Source: Laribacter hongkongensis DSM 14985
GTDB lineage: Bacteria > Pseudomonadota > Gammaproteobacteria > Burkholderiales > Aquaspirillaceae
NCBI RefSeq assembly: GCF_000423285.1
Contig: NZ_AUHR01000007.1
Location: forward strand, 1-64,000
Direction of reading: 5' to 3'
Length of the DNA stretch: 64,000 bases
Positions 1 to 8,106 of the stretch are shown piece by piece. The notes below the pieces were generated by a model. That model had not been told where the DNA came from. It was given only the letters and a program-made list of their open reading frames with translations, and ran no database searches. The position numbers were made by a program, and so were the translations under genes. Each line of letters begins with the position of its first letter. Positions within the stretch are counted from its first letter, which is position 1.

Positions 1-127
1 GTTCCGATGCATTACTCACCCGTTCGCCACTCGTCAGCAGACCGAAGTCCCTGTTACCGTTCGACTTGCATGTGTAAAGCATGCCGCCAGCGTTCAATCT
101 GAGCCAGGATCAAACTCTTTCGTTCAA
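1..127 (-). rRNA. 16S ribosomal RNA, 5' end (partial)
   Basis: The reverse complement carries the universal 16S 5' sequence AGAGTTTGATCCTGGCTCAG, followed by helix-6/variable-region-1 sequence and the conserved GAACGGGTGAGTAATGC stretch that runs off the left edge. Only about the first 125 bases are present. The exact 5' end is estimated from the spacing to the AGAGTTTGATC motif (positions 109-119) and may be off by a few bases. A promoter and a boxA lie upstream at the expected places, so this is the start of an rrn operon transcribed leftwards. Confidence 0.97.
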
Positions 128-243
128 TCTCAGCTAAGTACTTGGCTTGCTCAAAGAAACGACAAGAAAATGTTTTTCCTTGCGTCTATTTGAAGTGCGA
201 GCCTGTGGGTTTCCACAAGCGCTCACACTTATCGGTTGTTCGT

Positions 244-256
244 TTGTTAAAGAGCT
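244..256 (-). promoter_or_regulatory. boxA antitermination element in the rrn leader
   Basis: The minus strand reads AGCTCTTTAACAA, nearly identical to the bacterial rrn boxA that loads NusB/NusE. It lies between the rrn promoter and the 16S gene, as expected. A short hairpin (GCCTGTGG/CCACAAGC, 201-220) lies between boxA and 16S. I do not call that hairpin boxB, because boxB normally precedes boxA. Confidence 0.85.
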
Positions 257-297
257 TCCCGGACCAGCCGGCGCTGCGTCGTGCAGCGAGGTGGCGA

Positions 298-326
298 ACT
301 ATACCCACCTCTCCACAACTCGTCAA
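298..326 (-). promoter_or_regulatory. rrn sigma-70 promoter
   Basis: The minus strand has TTGACG (326-321), a 17-base spacer and TATAGT (303-298). This is a near-consensus promoter about 170 bases upstream of the 16S 5' end and 42 bases upstream of boxA. Position, spacing and quality fit an rRNA promoter. I did not recognise clear Fis sites or a strong UP element upstream. Confidence 0.85.
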
Positions 327-520
327 CACCCAACCCCACAAAACCTGCAACAATCCGGCATCCACCTGTTTCAAAACGAAATTCCCGGCAAAAAAATCCG
401 CCCACCCCGGCTCAACGCGCAAATGCCGCCTGCTCTCCCGGCTCCAGTACCGTGTCCAAAGCCTGATCCAGTAGCCCCGGATAGTCATGACCGATCTGTA
501 TCAACCAGCAACCGCGCCAC
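327..520. other. non-coding stretch upstream of the rrn promoter
   Basis: I see no convincing gene here. The open frames lack ribosome binding sites and recognisable protein sequence. The stretch separates the rrn promoter from the terminator of the small gene at 638-730. Confidence 0.5.
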
Positions 521-554
521 AAAAAAATCGCCTGCCGGTGTTACCCGGCAGGCG
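521..554 (-). terminator. rho-independent terminator of the small minus-strand gene
   Basis: A stem CGCCTGCCGG / CCCGGCAGGCG (about 529-554, loop of a few bases) is followed on the minus strand by seven T residues (complement of the A run at 521-527). It lies about 85 bases past the stop of the 638-730 reading frame. A strong terminator here supports a real transcription unit between LysR and rrn. Confidence 0.85.
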
Positions 555-637
555 AATGAAGAACATCCCTGTTGCCATCTGAACATAGACGCTATCGGAA
601 CGGATGCAAGCCGACTTTGCGCCTGACAGCAATGGCA

Positions 638-730
638 TCAGTCCTGACGACCCGGCAGCCCCACAGTCTTGTCGACACACCACAGCAGCGCCACTACCAG
701 CATCCCGCTCATAAACACCAGCACATCCAT
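638..730 (-). CDS. 30-residue single-pass membrane peptide
   Basis: This frame is too short for routine ORF calling. It begins with ATG at 730 and encodes MDVLVFMSGMLVVALLWCVD, then ten polar residues ending in GRQD. It has a Shine-Dalgarno-like GGGAG (complement of 737-741) six bases before the ATG, and a hairpin plus T-run terminator downstream. Residues 3-18 form one hydrophobic helix; the tail has a Lys, an Arg and two Asp. It resembles the small helper subunits that stabilise larger membrane complexes (for example KdpF or CydX) in size only; I recognise no family and assign no function. It is divergent from the LysR gene, with the 831-861 palindrome between them. Confidence 0.6.
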   Translation of the reverse strand: MDVLVFMSGMLVVALLWCVDKTVGLPGRQD

Positions 731-830
731 GACAAACTCCCGAGACAAAAGAATTTTCAACCGCAATTCGCATTGCACTTGTGTTTATTGTTTGACCTTG
801 CCCGCCCCGGAATAAAGACGAGACATGTAT

Positions 831-861
831 ATTGACTGTTTCCAGTCCGGAAACAGTCAAT
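831..861. promoter_or_regulatory. 13-bp perfect inverted repeat, probable LysR operator
   Basis: Arms ATTGACTGTTTCC (831-843) and GGAAACAGTCAAT (849-861) flank a 5-base centre. It ends 6 bases before the LysR start codon and overlaps a TATATT (828-833) that could be its -10. This position suggests autorepression of the LysR gene and possible control of the divergent 30-residue peptide gene. LysR-type sites are often dyads with T-N11-A. The symmetry is seen directly; the regulatory role is inferred. Confidence 0.65.
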
Positions 862-867
862 CACGGC

Positions 868-1776
868 ATGGATACGCTTGATGCCATGCGGGCCTTCGTC
901 CGGGTTGCCGAAGCCCGCAGCTTTACCCGGGCCGCCGACCAGCTGGGTTGTGCCAAAGCCACCGTCACCAAACTCGTCAGTGCGCTGGAGCACCAGCTGG
1001 GAACACGGCTGCTGCAACGCACGACCCGTTATGTCAGCCCGACTCCCGAGGGTGAAATTTACCTCCGGCACTGCCAGCACCTGCTGCCGCAGGTCGATGC
1101 CGCTGCCGCTGCAATCAATCCGCAGCGCGAACGCCTGCAAGGCCGCATCTGGTGCGAAGTGCCTTCCAGCCTGGCCCGCTCGCCACTGATCCGGCGGCTG
1201 GTCGCTTTCCGCGAACAGGCCCCGCAGGTCGAACTGCTGTTTTCCTGCTCGGACCGCAAAGCCGGTCTGGTACGGGAAGGACTCGACTGTGCCATCCGTT
1301 TTGGCAAACTGCCCGACTCGGACTACGTCGCCCGGCCCCTGTGCCCGGCCCGCATCGTGTTGTGCGCCACACCCCGCTACCTGGCCCGTCACGCCCCTGT
1401 CACCGAACCGGACGACCTGCTGGCCCACCCGGTCATTGATTATTTCGTCCCTGGTTCCACCGCCCCCGAAGTCTGGCCGCTCTACAGCGAACACAGCCTG
1501 CATCACGTCCCGGTACAGCGGGCCGTCGCCTTCGACGACGACAACCTGCTGCTGGAGGCCGGACTGGCCGGACTGGGCATATTCCAGTCCCCCCTGCACC
1601 TGGTTGCGCCCTACATCGCCTCCGGCCAGCTCGAACGCGTCCTGCCGGCATGGCACCTGCGCGACTGGCCCATGCACCTGCTCACCCCGCGCCCGCAGTT
1701 CCTGTCCCCGCGGGTACGGGCCTTCTGCAACTGGGTCATGACCGAACTCGGCCCACCGGACGGGCTGAACCGGTGA
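868..1776 (+). CDS. LysR-family transcriptional regulator
   Basis: A 302-residue protein with the standard LysR layout: an N-terminal winged helix-turn-helix (about residues 1-60, with AMRAFVRVAEARSFTRAADQ and a KATVTKLVSALE recognition helix) and a periplasmic-binding-like effector domain (about 90-295). ATG at 868 is chosen because the family starts just before DAMRAFV. An in-frame TTG at 832 would put the operator palindrome inside the gene. No strong Shine-Dalgarno precedes the ATG. It resembles the large group of LysR regulators next to small oxidoreductase or efflux genes, but the nearest target candidates here are only itself and the small divergent gene. The effector is unknown. Confidence 0.9.
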   Translation: MDTLDAMRAFVRVAEARSFTRAADQLGCAKATVTKLVSALEHQLGTRLLQRTTRYVSPTPEGEIYLRHCQHLLPQVDAAAAAINPQRERLQGRIWCEVPSSLARSPLIRRLVAFREQAPQVELLFSCSDRKAGLVREGLDCAIRFGKLPDSDYVARPLCPARIVLCATPRYLARHAPVTEPDDLLAHPVIDYFVPGSTAPEVWPLYSEHSLHHVPVQRAVAFDDDNLLLEAGLAGLGIFQSPLHLVAPYIASGQLERVLPAWHLRDWPMHLLTPRPQFLSPRVRAFCNWVMTELGPPDGLNR

Positions 1777-1822
1777 AGGCCCTGGCTGGCTCCCCGGCAA
1801 CAGACGCGCTAGAGTGGCACAC

Positions 1823-3205
1823 ATGCGTTTGACCGCCCTTCCCTCGCTCAAGCTGACCGGCAGGCTCTTCCTGATCATGCTGGCAACCTGCCTGTTGCTG
1901 GTCGTCGGCATCGCCACCGTCTGGCGCTGGAGCGTTCAGGCCGACTTCCAGGATTTCGTGCAGCGCATGGGCCGGGAACGGGTCACCACGGTCGCCAGCG
2001 AACTGGCCGATACCTACACCAGCCACGGCGGCTGGGCATTCCTGTTTGACGACCCCCGCGCCTGGCCCCGCCTGATGCGCTCGCTGGCCGACGAAGCCGG
2101 CACCTCTACGCACGACCCGCTGATGCCGCGCCTGTGGCTCCTCGACGCCGAAGGACAAACCATCATCGCCGGACGCGGCCAGCCCGACCTGCACAATGCC
2201 CTGCGCCGTGCCGTCGTGGTCGACGGCCGCACCGTCGGCTGGGTCATCGGCAATCCTTCACGCCACCTGGCCGAACCGCCGGACCTGCGCTTTTATGCCC
2301 AGCAGCAGCGCACCATGCTCTGGACGGCCGGACTCGCCCTGCTGCTGGCCGCACTGGCAGCCCTGGTCAGTGCCCGCAGCCTGCTGCGGCCGATCCGCGA
2401 ACTGGCCGGCGCCACCCACCGGCTGGCAGCCGGCGACTACCACATCCGCGTCACCGACAACCGCCGCGACGAACTCGGTGCCCTGGCGCACGACTTCAAC
2501 CAGCTGGCCCATGCCCTGGCCCGCAACGAAACCCTGCGCCGGCAACTGATCGCCGATGTCTCGCACGAACTGCGCACTCCGCTGGCAGTCCTGCGCGGTG
2601 AAATCGAGGCCCTGGAAGACGGCGTGCGCCCGCTCACGCCCGAAGCCCTGGGCTCGCTGGCCGGCGAAGTGGCACTGCTCACCAAACTGGTCGACGACCT
2701 GCACGCCCTGTCGCTGGCCGATGCCGGCGCGCTGGCCTACCACAAGCGTCCGACCGACCTGCCCGAATGCCTGAATGCCGTTGCCGGCGCCTTTGCCGAC
2801 CGGCTGGCCGGACGCCAGCTGCACTTGCAGCTCCAGTTGCCCGGCCATGCCGAACTGCTTGCCGATCCGGACCGGCTGCGCCAGCTGTTCCACAACCTGT
2901 TTGAAAACAGCCTGCGCTACACCGACCCGGGTGGCACGCTGCGCATCCGCTGCCGCCAGACCCCGCAAGCGCTGGAACTCGACTGGGAAGACAGCGCTCC
3001 TGGCGTCACGCCCGAGCAGCAGGCACACCTGTTCGACCGCTTTTACCGGGCCGACAGCTCGCGCCGCCGGGCGGCCGGCGGCTCCGGCCTTGGTCTGGCC
3101 ATCTGCCGGGAAATCGTCCTGGCCCACGGTGGCGACATCCTCGCCGAACCGTCCGAACTGGGCGGACTGGCCCTGCACCTGACTTTTCCCCTGCGTCCGA
3201 CATGA
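1823..3205 (+). CDS. baeS: sensor histidine kinase, BaeS-like
   Basis: An inner-membrane two-component kinase of 460 residues. A first transmembrane helix (about 12-34) is followed by a periplasmic region, a second helix (about 167-190), a HAMP linker, a dimerisation domain with the phospho-accepting His in SHELRTPLAVLRGE (about residue 248), and an ATPase domain with N box LFENSLRYTD and G box GGSGLGLAI. Long stretches match my memory of E. coli BaeS, for example KLVDDLHALSLADAGALAY. BaeS senses envelope stress such as indole, flavonoids and metals. ATG at 1823 is preferred to an upstream GTG (1814). The stop overlaps the regulator start by four bases (ATGA), so the pair is co-translated. 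Confidence 0.9.
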   Translation: MRLTALPSLKLTGRLFLIMLATCLLLVVGIATVWRWSVQADFQDFVQRMGRERVTTVASELADTYTSHGGWAFLFDDPRAWPRLMRSLADEAGTSTHDPLMPRLWLLDAEGQTIIAGRGQPDLHNALRRAVVVDGRTVGWVIGNPSRHLAEPPDLRFYAQQQRTMLWTAGLALLLAALAALVSARSLLRPIRELAGATHRLAAGDYHIRVTDNRRDELGALAHDFNQLAHALARNETLRRQLIADVSHELRTPLAVLRGEIEALEDGVRPLTPEALGSLAGEVALLTKLVDDLHALSLADAGALAYHKRPTDLPECLNAVAGAFADRLAGRQLHLQLQLPGHAELLADPDRLRQLFHNLFENSLRYTDPGGTLRIRCRQTPQALELDWEDSAPGVTPEQQAHLFDRFYRADSSRRRAAGGSGLGLAICREIVLAHGGDILAEPSELGGLALHLTFPLRPT

Positions 3206-3912
3206 TTCCTTCCTCTCCCCCTGCCCGCATCCTCGTGGTCGAGGATGAACCCAAGCTGGCACAGCTGCTGGCCGATTACCTGCACGCTGCCGGCTTCGAG
3301 GTCGAATGCCTCGACAACGGCCTGACGGCACTCGACCGCCTGCGGGCCGCCCCTCCCGACCTGATGCTGCTTGACCTGATGCTGCCGGGGCTGGACGGCC
3401 TGTCGCTGTGCCGCGCGCTGCGCAGCTTTTCCAGCCTGCCGGTCATCATGCTGACGGCCCGGGTCGAAGAATCCGACCGCCTGCTCGGTCTGGAGATCGG
3501 TGCCGACGACTACATCTGCAAGCCGTTCAGCCCGCGCGAAGTGGTGGCCCGCGTCCGCACGGTACTGCGCCGCAGCCAGCCCGCTGCGGCCGCACCGGCA
3601 GCCGCAATGCCCGCCGACAGCCAGGCAACCCCCTTCGTGCTGGACCCGGACACGCTGACGGCCAGCTACCACGGCCACGAACTGGAGCTGACCCGGGTGG
3701 AATTCCGGCTGCTGGAAGTGCTGGTGGACTCGCCCCGGCGGGTGTTCTCGCGCGACCAGCTACTGGGCCATGTCTATGACGACCACCGGGTGGTGTCGGA
3801 CCGGACCGTCGACAGCCACATCAAGAACCTGCGCAAGAAACTGGCCCAGGTGCAGCCGGATGCCGACCCGATCCGCTCGGTCTACGGTGTCGGCTACAAG
3901 TTCGAACCGTAA
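3202..3912 (+). CDS. baeR: response regulator, BaeR-like (OmpR family)
   Basis: A 236-residue receiver plus winged-helix regulator. The receiver has the acidic pair in VVEDEPKLAQLLADYLHAAG, the phospho-acceptor Asp in LMLLDLMLPGLDG (about residue 57) and the Lys in GADDYICKPFSPREVVARV. The C-terminal domain ends with SVYGVGYKFEP. It is close to E. coli BaeR, notably LGLEIGADDYICKP. In E. coli BaeSR activates spy, acrD and mdtABC; here the next genes are a secreted EF-hand protein and a MacAB-type pump, a parallel arrangement. An alanine-rich linker (about 131-142) is longer than in the enteric protein. Confidence 0.92.
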   Translation: MIPSSPPARILVVEDEPKLAQLLADYLHAAGFEVECLDNGLTALDRLRAAPPDLMLLDLMLPGLDGLSLCRALRSFSSLPVIMLTARVEESDRLLGLEIGADDYICKPFSPREVVARVRTVLRRSQPAAAAPAAAMPADSQATPFVLDPDTLTASYHGHELELTRVEFRLLEVLVDSPRRVFSRDQLLGHVYDDHRVVSDRTVDSHIKNLRKKLAQVQPDADPIRSVYGVGYKFEP

Positions 3913-4005
3913 CGGCTCCACGTTCCACAGTTCTTTCACATTTCCTGCCGAATTCCCTCACGGTCACCGCCCATACTGGGCAGCATCAAAACAGGAGGAC
4001 CCGAC

Positions 4006-4812
4006 ATGCCCCGCCAACGTACCCTGCTCGCTGCCCTGATCGCTTCAACCCTGGCCCTGACCGCCGGCGCCGCCATGGCCCGCCCCGGTGATTACGGTCC
4101 GCACTGCGACACCAACGGCGACGGCAAGATCAGCCGTGAAGAAGCCCAGACCATGCCGCGCCTGGCCCAGGAATTCGACCGCCTCGACACCAACAAGGAC
4201 GGCTTCCTCACCCGCGACGAACTGCCGCGCGGCCATTTCCGCCCGTACCACGGCAAACGTGGCGGCGGCTGGGCCAGCCTTGATGTCAACGGCGACGGCA
4301 AGATCAGCCGCGACGAAGCCAGGGCCCGTCCGTACCTGAGCCAGAACTTCGACCGCCTCGACACCAACAAGGACGGCTTCCTCACCCGCGACGAAATGCC
4401 GCGTGGCCATCATCGCGGCCAAGGGGGCGGCTTCAACCGGCTGGATACCGACGGCGATGGCCGGATCTGTCGTGAAGAAGCCAAAGCCAACCCGCAGCTG
4501 GGCCAGAACTTCGACCTGATCGATGCCAACAAGGACGGCTACATCGACCGCAGCGAAATGTTCCGCCACATGGCCGACCAGCGCTTTGCCTGGCTTGATG
4601 CCGACAAGGACGGCAAGATCAGCCGCGACGAAGCCCGCCAGGCTCCGCGCCTGGCCCAGTGGTTCGACCAGATCGACACCAACAAGGACGGCTTCCTCAG
4701 CCGTGACGAATTCATGCAGCACCACAACCAGGCCGGCATGATGCCGCACCGCGGCGGCCCGGCCGGCCAGCCGCCCGTGCAAGACAACGGCCTGCCGTTT
4801 TCCGGGCTGTAA
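4006..4812 (+). CDS. secreted protein with eight EF-hand calcium-binding loops
   Basis: A 268-residue protein with a Sec signal peptide (about 1-25, cleavage after AMA) and eight EF-hand loops starting near D35, D61, D93, D119, D147, D173, D198 and D224. Each has the form Dx(N/D)xDGx(I/L)xxxE, so most calcium ligands are intact. The loops occur in pairs 25-32 residues apart, and the first pairs are almost identical copies at DNA level. The tail (about 240-268) is rich in Gly, Pro and His. AGGAGG lies just before the ATG. It probably binds calcium or another divalent cation in the periplasm. Placed between baeSR and the efflux pump, it could be an accessory or a BaeR target, as spy is in E. 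coli; that role is inferred. Confidence 0.85.
   Translation: MPRQRTLLAALIASTLALTAGAAMARPGDYGPHCDTNGDGKISREEAQTMPRLAQEFDRLDTNKDGFLTRDELPRGHFRPYHGKRGGGWASLDVNGDGKISRDEARARPYLSQNFDRLDTNKDGFLTRDEMPRGHHRGQGGGFNRLDTDGDGRICREEAKANPQLGQNFDLIDANKDGYIDRSEMFRHMADQRFAWLDADKDGKISRDEARQAPRLAQWFDQIDTNKDGFLSRDEFMQHHNQAGMMPHRGGPAGQPPVQDNGLPFSGL
4118..4412 (+). repeat. 174-bp direct repeat inside the EF-hand gene
   Basis: A block containing the second EF-hand (about 4174-4236) recurs 174 bases downstream (about 4348-4410) with only a few differences, and the loop before it also recurs (4118 onward versus 4292 onward). The period is 58 codons, one EF-hand pair. The near-identity of the DNA, not only the protein, points to recent internal duplication or gene conversion. 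Confidence 0.75.
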
Positions 4813-4838
4813 GCTGTTTCCTGCCGCCTGAGCACCTG

Positions 4839-4870
4839 ACAGCCGAACCGCGTGCCGGTTCGGCTGTTTG
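4839..4870 (+). terminator. hairpin after the EF-hand gene
   Basis: ACAGCCGAACCG (4839-4850) and CGGTTCGGCTGT (4856-4867) form a perfect 12-bp stem with a 5-base loop. Only a weak T tract follows. It separates the EF-hand gene from the pump genes, so it may terminate or attenuate read-through rather than fully isolate them. Confidence 0.65.
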
Positions 4871-4911
4871 CATCCAGATCCCGCCATTGTATTCAGGGCG
4901 CTTCGCGCCGG

Positions 4912-6141
4912 ATGTCCGCCATGTCCCTTACCCTGCCTTCCCTCCTCAAGCAGCGCCGTGTCCGGACCGGACTGGTCCTGGTCGCAGCCGTCCTGCTGGC
5001 CGGGCTGTTCTGGCCCCGCCAGCCGGCCCAAGTCTACGCCACCGCCAAGGTCGGCCGCGGCAACCTGGAAGACACCGTGCTGGCCACCGGCATCATCAAG
5101 GCCTACAAGCAGGTCAGCGTCGGTGCCCAGGTGTCCGGCCAGATCAAGAAGCTGCACGTCGGACTGGGCCAGGCGGTCAAGGCCGGCGACCTCGTGGCCG
5201 AAATCGACCCTCGCACCCAGCAGAACACCCTGCTGGATGCCGAGGCACAGCTGGCCGCCTACCAGGCGCAGCTGGCCGGCAAGACCGCCACCCTGGCCAA
5301 GGCACGCCAGGATTTCGTGCGCCAGGAAACCATGCTCAAGGACGATGCCACCTCGCGCGAAGCCTTCGACGCCGCGCGCGCCAGCCTCGACAGCGCCAGC
5401 GCCGACGTCGGCCAGCTGAAGGCGCAGATCGAGCAGGCCCGCATCAAGGTCAGCACCGCCAGGCTCAATCTCGGCTACACCACCATCGTGGCGCCGATCG
5501 ACGGCGTGGTGGTATCGCTGCCGGTGGAAGAAGGCCAGACCGTCAACGCCGCCCAGACCACGCCGACACTGATCAAGCTGGCCCAGCTCGACACCATGAC
5601 CGTCAAGGCCGAAATTTCCGAAGGCGACGTGCCGCGCATCAAGCCCGGGCTGCCGGTGTATTTCACCATCCTTGGTGCGCCCGACACCCGCTACCGCACC
5701 ACCCTGCGCTCGATCGACCCCGGCCCGGTGGCACTCAGCGACGACACCAGCACCACCGGCAGCAGCAGCTCGAGCGGCAGCAGCGCCGGCTCGACCGCCA
5801 TCTACTACTACGGCCTGATGGACGTCGACAATCCGCACCGGCAGCTGCGCATCGACATGACCGCCCAGGTCTCGATCGTGCTGGCCGAAGCCAAAAACGT
5901 GCTGACGATCCCTTCGACCGCGCTGGGCGAACGGCAGCCGTCCGGTGATTACACGGTGCGGGTGCTCAATGCCGACGGACAGGCCGAAACCCGCACGGTC
6001 AGGGTCGGCCTCAACAACAACGTCCGGGCCGAAGTCAAAAGCGGCCTGAAAGAAGGCGAGCGGGTGATTGTCGGTGAGCAGGATGCCGGTGCCCCGCCCA
6101 GCCAGTCAGGTGGCCGCCGCCGCTCGCCGATGGGATTCTGA
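4912..6141 (+). CDS. macA: MacA-like periplasmic adaptor (membrane fusion protein)
   Basis: A 409-residue adaptor that links an inner-membrane ABC exporter to an outer-membrane channel. It has an N-terminal membrane anchor (about 20-37), a lipoyl-type half with VGAQVSGQIKKLHVGLGQAV, an alpha-helical hairpin (about 105-185), the second lipoyl half with TIVAPIDGVVVSLPVEEGQ, and beta-barrel and membrane-proximal domains. A Ser/Gly-rich insert near residues 278-291 is typical of MacA proteins. ATG at 4912 or 4921 is possible; both give the same mature protein. It sits 3 bases before macB. Confidence 0.9.
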   Translation: MSAMSLTLPSLLKQRRVRTGLVLVAAVLLAGLFWPRQPAQVYATAKVGRGNLEDTVLATGIIKAYKQVSVGAQVSGQIKKLHVGLGQAVKAGDLVAEIDPRTQQNTLLDAEAQLAAYQAQLAGKTATLAKARQDFVRQETMLKDDATSREAFDAARASLDSASADVGQLKAQIEQARIKVSTARLNLGYTTIVAPIDGVVVSLPVEEGQTVNAAQTTPTLIKLAQLDTMTVKAEISEGDVPRIKPGLPVYFTILGAPDTRYRTTLRSIDPGPVALSDDTSTTGSSSSSGSSAGSTAIYYYGLMDVDNPHRQLRIDMTAQVSIVLAEAKNVLTIPSTALGERQPSGDYTVRVLNADGQAETRTVRVGLNNNVRAEVKSGLKEGERVIVGEQDAGAPPSQSGGRRRSPMGF

Positions 6142-6144
6142 GCC

Positions 6145-8103
6145 ATGCCGCACACGCTCCCCCTGCTGGTCGTTGACGGCGTCTGGCGCGAGTTTGCCGC
6201 CGGCGACGACACGGTCGCCATCCTCAAGGACATCCACCTGACCATCGAGGCCGGTGAAATGGTCGCCATCGTCGGCGCCTCCGGCTCCGGCAAGTCGACG
6301 CTGATGAACATCCTCGGCTGCCTTGACCGGCCCAGCCGCGGCCGCTACTGCGTCAAGGGCCAGGAAACCCGCCGGCTGTCGCCGGACGAACTGGCCACCC
6401 TGCGGCGTGAAACCTTCGGCTTCATCTTCCAGCGCTACCACCTGCTGTCCGACCTCGACGCACTGGGCAATGCCGAAATCCCGGCCATCTACGCCGGCCT
6501 GCGGCCGGACAGCCGCCGCGAACGCGCCAGCCGGCTGCTGGCACGGCTGGGCCTGTCCAACCGCCTGCACCACCGTCCCGGCCAGCTGTCCGGCGGCCAG
6601 CAGCAGCGCGTCAGCATTGCGCGGGCGCTGGTCAACGGCGGCGAGGTGATCCTGGCCGACGAGCCGACCGGCGCCCTCGACAGCCACAGCGGCCAGGAAG
6701 TGATGGCGATCCTGCACGAGCTGCACGCCGAGGGCCACACCGTCATCATGGTGACGCACGACGCCGGCCTCGCCGAGCACGCCGAACGCATCATTACCCT
6801 CAAGGACGGCCAGATCGTCAGCGATGCCGCCACTGCCCGGGCCACCGGCAAAGCGGCACCGGCCCTGCCGGCAGCGGCCGAGGCACCGGCCGGCGGCTGG
6901 CGTGCCCGGCTCGACCGCCTGCGCGAAGCCTTCGTGATGGCCGGCCGGGCCATGCTGGCCCACCGGCTGCGCTCGTTCCTGACCATGCTCGGCATCATCA
7001 TCGGCATTGCCTCGGTGGTGTCGGTGGTGGCGCTGGGCGAAGGTTCACGCCAGCAGATCCTCTCCGACATCAGTGCCATGGGCACCAATACCATCGATAT
7101 CTACCCGGGCAAGGGCTTTGGCGACCGCAAGTCGTCGGCCATCCACACCCTCAACGACCGGGATGCCGCAGCACTGGCCGAGCAGGGCTTTGTCGACAGC
7201 GTGACGCCGGGCGTCAGCACCAGCGCCACGCTGCGGGTCGGCAATACGGCGCTGACCGGCCAGGTGCGCGGCGTCGGCCAGCAGTATTTCCAGGTCAAGG
7301 GTGTGCGGCTGGCCGAAGGCCAGGCTTTCAATGCCGAAGCGGTGACACGCTACGCCCAGGAAGTGGTGATCGATCCCAATACCCGGCAAAAGCTCTTTGG
7401 CAGCGGCAATGCGCTGGGCGAGGTGATCCTGGTCAACAACCTGCCGGTGCGGGTGATCGGCGTGACCGAAGAACAGAAAAGCGTGTTCGGCAACAGTGAA
7501 ACCCTCAACCTGTGGATTCCGTACACCACCGCCATGGGCCGGCTGCTGGGGCGCGACTACCTCAACAGCATCACCGTGCGCATCAGCGACAGTGTCTCGA
7601 CCCAGGCCGCCGAAACGGCGCTGGTGAAGCTGATGACCCAGCGCCACGGCACCCGGGATTTCTTCGTCATGAACAGTGACAGCATCCGCCAGACCGTGGA
7701 AAGCACCACCGCCACCATGACCTTGCTGGTGTCGATGATCGCAGTGATTTCACTGGTGGTCGGCGGCATCGGCGTCATGAACATCATGCTGGTGTCGGTA
7801 ACCGAACGCACCGGTGAAATCGGCGTGCGCATGGCCGTCGGCGCGCGCCAGAGCGACATCCTGCAACAGTTCCTGATCGAGGCGGTGATGGTCTGCCTGC
7901 TGGGCGGCGTGCTGGGCGTGGGCCTGTCGCTGGCCATCGGCGTCGCCTTCGACCAGTTCGTCAGCAATTTCCGCATGGTGTATTCGGCCACCTCCATCGT
8001 GGCCGCCTTTGCCTGCTCCACCCTGATCGGCGTGCTGTTCGGCTACCTGCCCGCCCGCAATGCCGCCCGGCTTGATCCGGTCGTCGCCCTGTCGAGGGAC
8101 TGA
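6145..8103 (+). CDS. macB: MacB-like ABC exporter, ATPase fused to permease
   Basis: A 652-residue half-transporter. The N-terminal ATPase has Walker [10 protein letters not shown] (about residue 40), signature [15 protein letters not shown] and Walker [13 protein letters not shown]. The membrane domain has one helix near residue 280, a large periplasmic domain (about 300-525) and three C-terminal helices (about 530-650) with the family motif [21 protein letters not shown]. MacB works as a mechanotransmitter that pushes periplasmic substrates (macrolides, peptides, haem precursors) out through a TolC-type channel. It is complete and tightly coupled to the adaptor upstream and the channel downstream. 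Confidence 0.95.
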   Translation: MPHTLPLLVVDGVWREFAAGDDTVAILKDIHLTIEAGEMVAIVGASGSGKSTLMNILGCLDRPSRGRYCVKGQETRRLSPDELATLRRETFGFIFQRYHLLSDLDALGNAEIPAIYAGLRPDSRRERASRLLARLGLSNRLHHRPGQLSGGQQQRVSIARALVNGGEVILADEPTGALDSHSGQEVMAILHELHAEGHTVIMVTHDAGLAEHAERIITLKDGQIVSDAATARATGKAAPALPAAAEAPAGGWRARLDRLREAFVMAGRAMLAHRLRSFLTMLGIIIGIASVVSVVALGEGSRQQILSDISAMGTNTIDIYPGKGFGDRKSSAIHTLNDRDAAALAEQGFVDSVTPGVSTSATLRVGNTALTGQVRGVGQQYFQVKGVRLAEGQAFNAEAVTRYAQEVVIDPNTRQKLFGSGNALGEVILVNNLPVRVIGVTEEQKSVFGNSETLNLWIPYTTAMGRLLGRDYLNSITVRISDSVSTQAAETALVKLMTQRHGTRDFFVMNSDSIRQTVESTTATMTLLVSMIAVISLVVGGIGVMNIMLVSVTERTGEIGVRMAVGARQSDILQQFLIEAVMVCLLGGVLGVGLSLAIGVAFDQFVSNFRMVYSATSIVAAFACSTLIGVLFGYLPARNAARLDPVVALSRD

Positions 8104-8106
8104 TCC

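Noticed and set aside
195-226. Hairpin in the rrn leader as boxB
   Set aside because: It lies downstream of boxA, whereas boxB precedes boxA in known rrn leaders. Left as an unassigned hairpin.
757-1917. 386-codon minus-strand open frame over the LysR gene
   Set aside because: It lacks a ribosome site and protein motifs and is fully antisense to a clear LysR gene.
4045-5838. 597-codon minus-strand open frame
   Set aside because: It is antisense to the EF-hand and macA genes; the repeats in it mirror the EF-hand duplication.
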